NCBI RefSeq assembly: GCF_026914185.1
Contig: NC_070569.1
Location: 5,890,001-5,954,000 of the forward strand
Direction of reading: 5' to 3'
Source: Puccinia triticina
Taxonomy: Eukaryota > Basidiomycota > Pucciniomycetes > Pucciniales > Pucciniaceae
DNA: 64,000 nt
Every line of letters starts with the position of its first letter. Positions within the stretch are counted from its first letter, which is position 1. This document shows positions 12,726-23,600 of the stretch, piece after piece. The translations under genes and the position numbers were made by a program. Under the pieces are notes generated by a model. The model was given only the letters and a program-made list of their open reading frames with translations, was not told the origin of the DNA and made no database searches.

Positions 12726-13129
12726 CAAAAAGCAAGTTTCATTTTTTGATTTTTTTGTGGCCAGAATGGTGTGTCAGGGCCTCCATACGCTGGTGCCTCA
12801 TGCAACAAGGACGGAGCGCACTCACACCACTTCTTGTTATCAAGTTTCAAAAATGAAGGAGGTAGTACACAACAATAAAAAAAACTTCAAAATCAAGAGG
12901 ATGTTAAACAGTCAGAAAAATAGAACAGCAAAAAATTACAAAGAGTGGCATAGAAGCCAGGAGAGAAAGAATGGTCTCTATGTCACACCAGGCCCACTTG
13001 GGCTTTGTGTGCTTATGCATAAGCCTCTCTGGTGAGACTGGGCTGCAGCCTGCCGCCCAGACTGGCTCACCACGAGTGGCTTAGTGGAGCTCAAACAACT
13101 ATGTATGGTGTTCAAAATTGCATAGGTAA

Positions 13130-13336
13130 GGGGGGTTCACAACAGGATAAAAATAAAACTTCAGAGCCAATTTCAAGGCCATTATGAACAATTTTTTACA
13201 AAATGCAGAAATTGGTCTAATCTTCAGGGGAAACCCAATCCTGTACATCTTGGCATATTTTTGAAATGTTGTTGATAAAGGCCTGAAAATTGACTCTAAA
13301 ATTTTATTCTTATCCTATTAGCCTGGTTCACGTTGG
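13130..13336. mobile_element. Foldback MITE with GGTTCAC ends
   Basis: The left arm (GGTTCACAACAGGATAAAAA, continuing AAACTTCAGAGCCAATTTCAAGGCC) is mirrored by a right arm reading GGCCTGAAAATTGACTC onward to GTTCAC. The arms are about 50 bp long and imperfect. No reading frame. Termini are approximate. Confidence 0.55.
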
Positions 13337-13387
13337 ACCTTGACCAGCAAGATTTTAATTAAGATGAACTGCACTTGACACAATTGT

Positions 13388-13560
13388 GGTGTTCAAAATT
13401 GGATTTCAAACTACTTTCTACATAAAATCATAAGAACTACATGTCCAAAGTTTTGATGGGGTGAAATTTGAGGGTTCTCTTCATTTCAAACACCTCTGAA
13501 AACTTTGATAAATCTTATGATTTTATGTAAAATGATATTCAAAGATCAATTTTGAACACC
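13388..13560. mobile_element. Foldback MITE with GGTGTTCAAAATTG ends
   Basis: The left arm GGTGTTCAAAATTGGATTTC, extending through ACATAAAATCATAAGA, is inverted in the right arm, which ends TCAATTTTGAACACC. The element is about 173 bp. It lies directly between two other MITEs. Confidence 0.6.
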
Positions 13561-13664
13561 CTAAATTATTTGCTGACAGTTCAATTCCAACGGCCATTTT
13601 AAGTCTTTTTAAGCTTCATGTTTTATCAATCCTTTTTAGGTGGGGACATAAAATGCCCCAACAT

Positions 13665-13847
13665 GAACCGGGTGAACTTTGGAGCTAAATTTAAGGCCTT
13701 CATGAACTTTTTTTTTTTTTTGTAAAATGCACAGCAGCAAGTGAAACTGATCAGTCAGTCAACTCTATCAATTTTTTAAAAAAAATGATCATAAACACCT
13801 CAAAATGTCTCCTGAAGTTTTGTAAATTTCAATCATGAACCCCCCTT
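13665..13847. mobile_element. MITE copy A of a two-copy family
   Basis: The segment from the GGTGAACTTTGGAGC block to ATCATGAACCCCCC matches a second copy at 27650-27840 over almost its full length. Shared blocks include AAATTTAAGGCCTT, AAAATGCACAG, TTCATAAACACC-like and AAGTTTTGTAAATTTCAA. Ends resemble GGGGGGTTCA. Confidence 0.55.
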
Positions 13848-16800
13848 GTGTCACCATTGACATAAATTCATAAAGCCAATTTTGGCTGGGAGATATCAGG
13901 ACTTGTGTGCATTAAAATTAAAGTGATATCTCAAAATTTGTATGATAACATTAATGGCTAAAAAAATGGACATGTAGGTATGCATCTTCAATGAAAATTT
14001 TTACCATTTATGCTTCATGTATTATGTTTGTTGCAGCATTGGCTGTATGATAAAAGCTGGAACCATGAATCCATCATTCTACATTACTTGTAGGTTCAAG
14101 GCTATTGTAATGACAAAATAGTGGTCTATGTATGTTTTCACACCAGAGGTAGACCTTCCTTTTGGTACCAGGGCAGGCCATTTGGCCCACAAGATACTAT
14201 AACATTTGGGCTTCAAAGATTGACACCAGCCAAGTGAGTGTAGTGTCCTCAGCTTCCACACTAAATTCCAGAGCTGTGGTGTCCCAAATGTGTTTGAAGT
14301 ATCAAATCACATAAATTCACAGCTCACTATTGAGAAGGAGACATATATCTAGATATATTGTTGCATGATTGAATTTGGACTATACAGAGATATAGTGATA
14401 GTCTATATTATAGACTTAGATTCAAGTACATAGTATAGGGTAGTTTATGTATTTGTGTGGTGTGGCACCATCCAGGCCCCACAGCTTGGTTCCACCTGTG
14501 GAAACCTCCTGCACCACTGTGGATATCATGTAAGGGTTGGGAGACCTTTCACTGTTTGGAGGCAGAAGGGGCACAAGGGACCAGGCTGAAGCAGCTAAAA
14601 GGTTCTAGTACCAACTTGGGGGACTGGATTACGTGGAGCTAGAGCCTAGAACCAGGAGATATCATAAGGGCCCAAGAATCTCTGTGTAATTACAACTCAA
14701 ATGAAGGAGAGAAAGAAGAGGGGGGAGGAAAAGGGAAGAGCTTACCTAGCACCAGGAGAGATCATAAGGGTCCAAGAATCTCCGCCAGGATAGGAAGGAT
14801 GTGGAAGGGGACAGGCTAAGTGCTCAGGATACCAATAGATTATGTAATCCTGTGATGAATATGTGACAGGCTTTGAGAGAACCCAAGAGAGGGGGCTTAC
14901 ATACCACCACCACCAGGGGAACAAATCAAGTGCTCAAGGAAATTGTTTTATGAACTGTAGCAGTTTTTTTGAGGACAAAATTTTGTCTGGGGTGGAAATT
15001 TTCTTGACCTATGGAGTTCCTTTTTTGTTGTTGTTTTGTTCCCCGGGCTACACCACGGATTGTGTTCCTGTAATTGGCCCATGTCCAGCGGAAAGTTTTG
15101 ACAGAAAAATGTCCACCAGATTCTGGGAGAGCAACTCACACCATGAAAAAAATGATGTGAATAGGTGTCAGGTGACATTCAGTAAAATATGCTGGAATTC
15201 CAGTGGTACTCCAGCATTACTCCCCTTGAATAACAATGGCCCCTTTGTCATCATCAGGGGGTTCTACCACTTTTCCATAAGTGTATGGTTGGAGTTAAGG
15301 CTGGAGTTAGCTTCACGTCACCTACCACCTAGTCCCCTCAGGTCTTTCATGGTGTCATGGATGGCAGGTGCTCTGAGACTGAGCATCACATGGATGCTTT
15401 TTGAAACTTTCCATGTGATATTCAGCTCTCAAATCTGTAATTAGGTGGAAATCCCAAAAAACTGTGCATCAGAAAATCTTGATTGAGAGTGTTGGATGAG
15501 TGTCCAAGCAATAAAGCATCCATCTGACACACTGGCTGGAGTTTCCAATGGACATCAAAGCGGCATAGTCCATCAGAAACTTTTTATTGAGGGTGTCTGG
15601 TGTACACCAAAAATAACTCCCTTGGACCCTCTTGATCAAGAGAGTGTGACTGATTGGGAGTGTTTGATCATTCAAGAGTGCCTTATGGGCTGTGGGCCAA
15701 TATCAGACATTCAGGGCTGAGGGGTGTGAACGGTGGTCTGTTATGTGTGATGAGGGTGTATTACTTGCGGGAATGTGTTTTGGGCATGAGTTGGGAGCGT
15801 GGAGAGCTTTCATGATGTGAGAGGTCAGTCTGTGTGCATGTTGTTTGTTCAACTCCTGCTCCTATCCCCTGCCCAGGTCCCAGATGACAGTGGTCCCAAC
15901 ATTCCCCCAAGCTTCCAGTGGATGGCATTCATGCCAGATGGGCAAACTCCTTTTTGAGTCCTGAATGATGCCTTGAGACATCCAGCAGATGCTTCAAGGA
16001 CCATCTGCTGGATTTCTCAAGGCATCAGTTGCATCTCAGAACCATCTAGCAGAGTTGTGTCTGCTGGAGGGTCCCTTCTCCACAAGTGGTGTATGGCAAA
16101 AAATATGTCCAACGGAACATCCAAATTCAATAAACATTGAATTTTTTCTGTGGTGTAGGAACAAAAGCATCAACTCAGGTGCCAATTTACATATCCCTAT
16201 TTTATTAGCCAACACAAAAAATTGCAGGTATCACCTCTTGAAATAAACTTTATCTGAGCCTTTCTGCTATGTATTCAAACCAAAAGCAGCCATTTCTGTG
16301 CGCAGTAAAAGCAAGTTATTTATCATATTCCGGTTTTAGAAATACCAGTAGTTATGTACTTCCACATCTAAACTGTAAAGGTAGACAACATTTTGTCTCA
16401 GGTGGGCATACATACATGTATGTTTCAACTATTTTGCACCCTTGTTTTCCCCCCTTGGAAAGGAAAGAAAGAACAAACACAGCCAGGGCTAGACTATCTC
16501 AAAATATATTCATTTGTGCTTGAATTGTTCTTGCTTTTCAACACAAAATCATTGTATTGGGTGCAATCAAAACCACTGATTTATACTATATCCTGGTTTT
16601 GGAATTAGCATGTGTTAAGATTTATCTTTTTCACTGTCTATTTGGTTCTGCTTCCCTCTGATGGCCCACTTCAAATAGCTTGACTTTTGATTTTAACAAA
16701 TTTACTGGGAGCTCCCCAATCTAGGCATGCAAGAGAGTAATGTGTTTCAGGCGGCAAAGCCACCTCTGAGCTCTGGTATTTCTAACAGCTCACCCACAGC

Positions 16801-17156
16801 CTATACACACACCCTCCGCCCGTGTTCCTGAAAACTGTGCAGCTTAGTTAAAATTTCTCTCCCTCAGATTAGGGGGGCTCACATTGGAAAAAATCCACTG
16901 CTGATTTTTTCTGCTCATGCAGCCTTCAGTAAGGTTTATGCACAGTGAATTACTTCCAAAGGGGATCTTCCCACCAGAGCCTTGTAGCTTTCTCAGGATA
17001 AGCAAAAGACACAGGTGATGGTTTTGATGACTGATTTCAAAATAAACCTTAAGTGGACCCCCTTATTATTCCTAGCACTATTCATTGATTTTAATGGAGA
17101 AGCCTTCAAAATTTTTGGGCAGAAGTTCAAAATTTTAACAACTGTTTAATTGCCAG
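13848..17156. other. Repeat-derived region without recognised genes
   Basis: No gene can be supported. A block with CACCAGGAGATATCATAAGG-like sequence occurs twice about 100 bp apart (near 14650 and 14750). The 15370-15610 segment resembles 11210-11420 (GAGCATCAC-TGGATGC blocks and TCCAATGGACATC words), so both derive from the same repeat. Confidence 0.5.
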
Positions 17157-17497
17157 CACTGTGAAAAAAAAAACTCAGGAAACTGCTGTCAGTTGACATG
17201 CAATATTACAAAGGCGCCTTTGTAATAGGGGGTTTCAAAGTTGGCCAGATGCAACTTGCATCCACTTTTGCAAGTCGGTGTTCAAGTTCATTCTTGAACA
17301 CCAAGTTGCAAAAGTGCATGCAAGCCACACTTTACTACACCCCCTAAGCCTGCTTGGATGTTTTTTTGAAATTTGGCGTTCAATAAAAGCCTTGAACACC
17401 AACTTTCAAATGCATGCAAGTCGTGCATGGACAACTTTGAATCCCCCTAATATTGCATGTCAACTGGAAGCAGTCTCTTGAGTTTTTTTTCACAGTG
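17157..17497. mobile_element. CACTG-type MITE, 341 bp, 3-bp target duplication CAG
   Basis: Both ends read CACTGTGAAAAAAA inward and stay inverted for about 55 bp, through CAGTTGACATGCAATATTA. The flanks are CAG on both sides (17154-17156 and 17498-17500). A CACTR terminus with a 3-bp duplication fits the CMC (CACTA) superfamily; this assignment is an inference. Internally there is a second, smaller inversion around GTGTTCAAG and CTTGAACACC. Confidence 0.75.
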
Positions 17498-17901
17498 CAG
17501 GATCCAGCCAAGCCAGTGTGACTCTTTTTTGCTACAAATTGCATGTGGTCTTGAAACTTTGAAGAAGGACAGACTGCACATGAACTCTGGGTGTTAACAT
17601 TTTGCCCTTTTCCTTGCTCTTGAAGGACAGATTTGTGACATCATGAGTGAATATCTCTTCTGGCCCAATTTGGGATTTTAAGGTACATGCAAGCCTCTTC
17701 TACAAAGTCCCTTGGAACCGTTGTTAGAGTGCTTTAATCAATAGCTATTTCCTCTGAGAGCATCCCAGGGACGCTCTCAAAGCAAGGCAGCTGATTTTTG
17801 TCATTCACATCCTGCAGCCAGCTTTTATTCTCACAGAGCAGATAGATACATATACACAAGTCCATTCTTTCCCCAAGGGGATGTCAGATTTCATGATCTT
17901 A

Positions 17902-18195
17902 GAGCATCCTTACTAGTTGAGCTCATATCACATGAGTTGTGAAGCCAAGTTATTGCTAGCTGAAGTAGCAACAGTGAAATCAAGTGTATCTGTGGCTAGC
18001 AAGGTGCTGAGTTATGTTTTGTGTGGAGTTCAATGGCAGTTAGCTTGTGAGCTAACTGTTGCTAAATGTAGCAATGGTTAGCTTGATTCAGAGATTCCAT
18101 CTCATTTAGCTTGGGTTTAGCTGAGCCTGGTGTGGTTGAATTTGGTAGCTGTACTGGTTAGCTTTGAGCCAAACTAGCCACTGGTAAGGATGCTC
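17902..18195. mobile_element. Harbinger-like MITE with GAGCATCCTTACTAGT ends
   Basis: The left end GAGCATCCTTACTAGT is the near-complement of the right end ACTGGTAAGGATGCTC. The interior repeats GCTAGC/TTAGCT words. The outermost GAGCATCC is the same as that of the PIF/Harbinger element at 54663-58295. The target duplication is not clear. Confidence 0.6.
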
Positions 18196-20446
18196 CTATG
18201 TATTGTGATTCCACTTAAGCTTGATCAACTCAAGTTTTCATCCGGCTGAAGTTATGGCCTTGGGGTGCACATCACCATTAGTATTTTGTTTTTCTGTCCA
18301 AGCCAACCCATGATTTGTCGCTCACAGCATAAAGACTTGATAAATGCCTGAACTCAAATTTCAGGATCCAATGATTTTGAGTGCACAGCTTAAAAAATCT
18401 GTCCAAGCATTCCTGGAATTACAATATGTCAGTGGGATACATATTGTGTTTTGCTTCTTGGTTGGACATCAAGTGTCAATGTGATGCTATAGTTATGGGG
18501 TTGTTGGGCACAGCCCCATTTTGATCTCCCCCCATTCTGCCATAGACAGCCTGGTGGCAACAGCCTTCCCGGCTGCCTGTGCCAAAGTGAAATAATTAAA
18601 TGATCATGATGATCTTTACTGAATGCGAGGCAAAAACAAAATATGTACAATCACGGAATGCCATGATTTGAGTACAGGCATTTTGCAAAACACAATATAT
18701 ACAGCGAGCACATCATCGACTTAATATGTGATCTTTTTGCCTCAGTCTACAGCCAAGTCCAATGTGCGGCGAAAGTCCGTTCCAATTTACATAGATTTTG
18801 TAGTGTCGGTTTCCAGCATCGCGAGTTCGGCGGTGATGGTCAGCGCAGGACGTCGGATGAGTGATCACAGCCGTGTCGGTATAGGTACATGTTTACACAT
18901 TTAAATTAAATGCGTAGAATGTGTTTCTATTTCTGGAGGCGTGGTTTGGTGGATAGCTCGAGCGCGTGACTGATGATGAAGCAGAAGCTGTACATTTTCC
19001 CAAGGGAACTGTAGGGAACTGTAGATCGGCGTGGGGGGAGTGCTCTGGAGATCGACTGTGATGATGATCAGCAGTGCCGATGTGTCGGTACATAGAACTT
19101 CAGCTCGGTGGACGGGTTTTCGATGAAGTGATGATGGTCCTTTCTCGTTCATTCATTCATGGATTTTCATTTCTCTTCTTCTTCTCTTCTCTCCGTGCTG
19201 TAAAGCGAGCCGAGTGATGGAGTGATGGAGGGCGCTTGCTGAGCCAGCGCCTACCATATTTGCGATCGACCTGTGGACGGATGGGTGAGATGAAGGCGAG
19301 ATCGGTCTGGCGACATCGACTGCTTCTACATATTTACATATTGATGAATAAGTATTTGCTGCTTGCTGATGATGGTGAGCTGTTGCTGAGACGCTGATGA
19401 CGGGTGGGCGAAGATGCCGAAGATGCCGACGAGTGGCTCGGGCCGGGCCACTGAAAGAAGCCACGCGCACGGACTGGCTGGCTTGCACTGGGGATGTATG
19501 CATACACCCAGACAGTATGCATACATGCCATGGGTACTGGGCATGCACGTCTTGGCTGTAGAGCGCAGGAGAAGGATTACAAATTGGCCATTTAAGGCTT
19601 TAAACTGTAGTTTTACTTCAGCCTAGTGTGGTCATGAAGGGCTGTACATATTCATATTTATTGGTACTGAGGCAGAGGGGAAGTTGAGACAACAAATTGG
19701 GTTGATGGCTGATGTCGTCGATCGACGAGGACCGAGGCTTTTGGTGATTTTGAGCATTCGTGGCTGCAATGTATGTATGTCCAGGGTTCATGTAAGGATG
19801 ATGAGGATGACTGGCCTGCTTTTGCCTGAGAGGGTGTTTTCCTTTGAGTGATTTCGAGTTGAAAGCGAAGCGAAGTGCTGCTCAGCTGGCGCTCTGCCAG
19901 TCGAGTCGCGTCGCGACACGCGCTCGATGTGGAAATATGTATACGTGTCCGCCCTGTGTGTGTGTATCCGTTCCCTCCAAACTTCGAACTTCACACTTCA
20001 GAGTCCAGAATATCATACCCTAACTTATACTTATCTCACCCACACTCTCGCAAGGGCATTAAAGGCTGATCGGCTCGCCCTCGGCCCGCTTGCAGGGTGC
20101 TCTTATCTCCTCCTGCTCTTCCCATCCGAACCACGCCCCGCCCCATCTTCCCTCTGCTCCGAGCCTCGCTGTCAGTCACCCCTGCCCAGTCCCAAGCATT
20201 AAAAAACGACTGCCCAGTGCTGTACACGCTATTGTACAGCTCCCATGTGTACAGCCCGACTCTTTCAACAACCATCCTAGCCAACACCCGAGCTTATTTC
20301 CAATCCACTCTGCGTTCGTCCTCTTCTCTCCATCGCTCATCCATCCTCTACTGCCCCTCCATAAACACATACCTCTTTGCAACATAAATACATCCATCCA
20401 TAAATAGCAGCCCCCCCTCCCTCCCAGCCTTATCCCCCCCTCCCCG

Positions 20447-20477
<31 letters not shown>

Positions 20478-20643
20478 ACCCCGTCGATCTGAACGCTATC
20501 GACCAGTAGCAGTTGTCTTTTTTTCTCTTCTCCCTCTTGCCGGCTCAACCCCCATCGCTTTCCCTCCAGCAGCAGTGACTGCATACACTAGCGCAGCGCC
20601 CAAACAGCGGCCCCCATCCGAAACCGCCCCCAGCACCCCAAAC
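18196..20643. other. Upstream region of wee1
   Basis: The composition becomes more GC-rich from about 18700. A TATGCATAC-type motif repeats near 19496-19525. A run of 28 C lies at 20447-20474, about 170 bp before the wee1 ATG and presumably in the 5' leader or promoter. Several short overlapping frames exist here but none resembles a protein family, so I call no gene. Confidence 0.5.
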
Positions 20644-23600
20644 ATGGCTCAGCTCCCCTCGTCCCCCCAGCCCGCCCGGCGGACATTCGATTCACTCAAG
20701 AAACACTCCTCCTCGACCTCCCACAAGACCCTCTTCGGAACGGCCGCGCCCAGCCATTCCTTCGATTCCCCGCTGGCCCATCCCTCCCCCGCACTAAGCC
20801 CGGCCTCGGCCCACCCCGCCGATCGATCCGCCTCCCGTCGATCAAACTCTTCCAGCCAGTCCAACCCATTCCTATCATCATCCTCATCCCAGACCCCCCC
20901 AGCCACCTGGGCCGTCTCGGGCAAGCTCGTCAGGAAAAAGGCTAGCGGTCTGTTTCGTGAGGCTGCACGCAGCTGGGGCCGATCGAAGAGCAAGGAGGTC
21001 CTGAGCTTCGGCCTAGGCGTCCTGATCGGCAACCAAGATGCACAAGCCGCTAACCCACCACCCCCAACACCCCCACCACTACCCGCCAACCCATCCATCC
21101 CCCCAGCCGCACCACCAGCCACCACTACCGACCACCACCACCACCACCAAGACCCCGCCACCCCCAACCAAGCCCCCTCGAGTGGGACAGCAACCATACC
21201 TAGCTCGGCCGGAACGATCGGCAAGGGCCCAAAGAAACGCATCTCGTTTCACAGCTCCAAGAAGGTCAAGGGAAAACCTAAGGATAACAACGCCAAGATC
21301 ATCAAACGTCGCTCTGAAATCGGCTTCGGGGACTGGGCTGGTGAGCAGTCGCTTCGTCTTCCATCACTCATCAATCCTTCTTTTCACACTGACACCGCTC
21401 TTTTTTCCACCCCCCCCCCCCCCCTATCATCCTTTCTCCCCCTTTGAACTACTCACCCCGCATTGGGCAGACACCCTGAATACTGCAGTTGACTCTTCAT
21501 CCCCCCAGTCTCAGCCGCACACCGAACCTAGCGAGATCCCCGCCTCATCATCAGTCATCCACCCTCAATCCCACACACCCCTCCTATCCACTCATCCCTC
21601 CTCCAACCATCTGTCCTCTCACCCATCTGCCCCCATGGCTCTTTCACACCGCCGCAGAGAGCGTTCGGCTAATCTGACCAAGCAATCCGGTGTTCTCACA
21701 TCATCCTTGGAGATTGAAGTACGTCACATCCGCGCTTTCATCTGTCCTCCAGTGACTCCATCTAACGTTTTTCTCTGTCTTATCAACTAGGCTGCTCCGT
21801 CTGCCCTCAGCTCGCGCGTACCTCGCTCCACTTTCCCCCACGCACACCGCTCCCCACGCTCCCCTCGTCGGTTCTATAACACCCGAGCCGCTGTCCATCG
21901 ATCTCAATCCCAAAACCTGCCCTCTCAATTCCTGTCGATAGGAGAAACCAGTACTCCACAAGCTCAGTTCACGCTCAACGGGCATACTCAAAATCCACTG
22001 CTACCAAACCCGACCACGTCTTCTCTCTTCCAACGTTCAATCAGCCCGATTAACCAGTTCGACGATGATTTCGACGTCGAATCACCTATCGCTTCAAAAG
22101 CCCTCGGTCGCGCATCCTTCGTCCCTCCCCGACTGCGATCTGTCAGCTCGGCTCGGGCCAACCTTTTTGGAGCCATGCCTAACAAGAGTGGTGGCCTCGA
22201 ACCCTCCTCGTATTCAACTCCGGCCGCCAATTCATCCACTCCTCACGTTGCTCAGCCAAATCACCCGCTCTCACAGTGGCTCAACGGGTCTCAAGTCGAT
22301 CCTGCGCCCCCAAATAGTATCCCACGGTCAAGGCAACGTACAGTCAGTGCCACCTTACAAGAACACTCAAGTCGACTCAACCCCAAGCATCTTACCACTC
22401 TGGCGGAGGATGGATGCGATTCCGACCCTGAAACTGGCAAGTCTGGCTTTGGCTCGAGCCCCTCTCAAAGCCCTCCCCTGGATACGATTGATTCCAATGG
22501 AGTTCGAACGCGTTCGTCGTCATCGAGCCAGAAAACCGGCTTCCAGGACTCGCGGGCTCATCCAAATGACCGATGGGTCATGCCCCGAATAGAAGGTCTT
22601 GATATGACCCCCCGACGACGTAGTCTCGATGGATCACTGGATGATAGTGATCCGGACGAAAAGGGGGGCCTGGCCTTATCCAGCAAACCTTCTAGTCGAA
22701 CGAGCATCGCATCCAGTCTGACCACTCACGAGTCAGAGAACCCCGGCTGCGGTGCTTCTGATTGTTCGCTCAAGCCTTTCAGCGCGGCATTCGACGGTTT
22801 TGGTGCTCTCCCCCCTCCCGAATCTCCATTCCCCGGACCCCATCGTATCAAGCGTGGCGGCATTCCTCCTGCCAGTCCAAACAACCTCAAGCGGCATGTT
22901 GATGGTGAGCTGGTCAGCTGTACGTCGCAGCCCACGCTCTACCGTCACCGCACCAGTGGACCAGCACCCCCCTTATCGTTTCCTAACCTACGCACGAAGA
23001 ATGATCCCTTTGAGCCGGTTAACCCTCAACGGCACTCGTGGGGTCTTCAATCCAACAACCCAAGTGAAGATGACGAAGATGATCTCGGCCAGGTAGCTCA
23101 TCGCGAACGTGATGGCCACAATGGCTCTCATGAATCTCACGAAGCCATGAGTAATCTGAGTGTCCCAGCCTTAACGGACTCCAGTTCGCTTGCTTCTAGC
23201 CTTGCCTCGTCAAGTCAGAGTAACAACCCATATGCTATTCGCCCCCCGGTTGACGGCCCCGCCCTAATCTCCAGCTGGGACAAATCGCCTGCAGAGACAG
23301 GCCGAGAAGCTAAACGGCGAAGTCTTCCGACGGATGTCAGTCGGGCAGCCGGTCATCACTTGACACCCGCCCCACCACCCTTGCCAATAGGGCTTAGTTC
23401 TACCCCTATATCGGTCAAGCATTCACTTGTCCAACACCCCTCTCTCCGGCCTTTAATTCAATCAGCCAATTCCTCCTTTCAGGAAGCCGAATGCTCTTTC
23501 CAGAACGTCAAACCTAACGCCTCAGCCTTCCTTTCTTCTGGGATGATAAGCAAGAAAACTGTTGCCCGCGACCGAAGGGAGAATAGTCTCAGCAACTCCA

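Larger units (their letters stand above)
9900..12788. mobile_element. 2.9-kb TIR element carrying nested MITEs
   Basis: The two ends are inverted copies: GTATGGAGGCCCTGACACAC from 9900 and its complement ending at 12788, with weaker inverted similarity for about 50 bp. Subterminal TTGCCA/TGCCA words recur at irregular spacing over 9920-10140, as is common for transposase-binding regions. The interior has no intact transposase. It holds two younger hAT-type insertions (10293-10698 and 12332-12725) and quasi-repeated segments around CAGCTCGCC/GAGCTGGA at 10880-11110 and 11890-12050. No target duplication is evident, so the boundaries rest on the TIRs alone. Confidence 0.6.

Noticed and set aside
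14863..15444. 193-codon frame
   Set aside because: It overlaps repeat segments that resemble 11.2-11.4 kb and shows no domain or splice logic.
19153..19548. 131-codon minus-strand frame upstream of wee1
   Set aside because: It is low-complexity and His/Ser-rich, and contains a repeated TATGCATAC motif; there is no protein family pattern.
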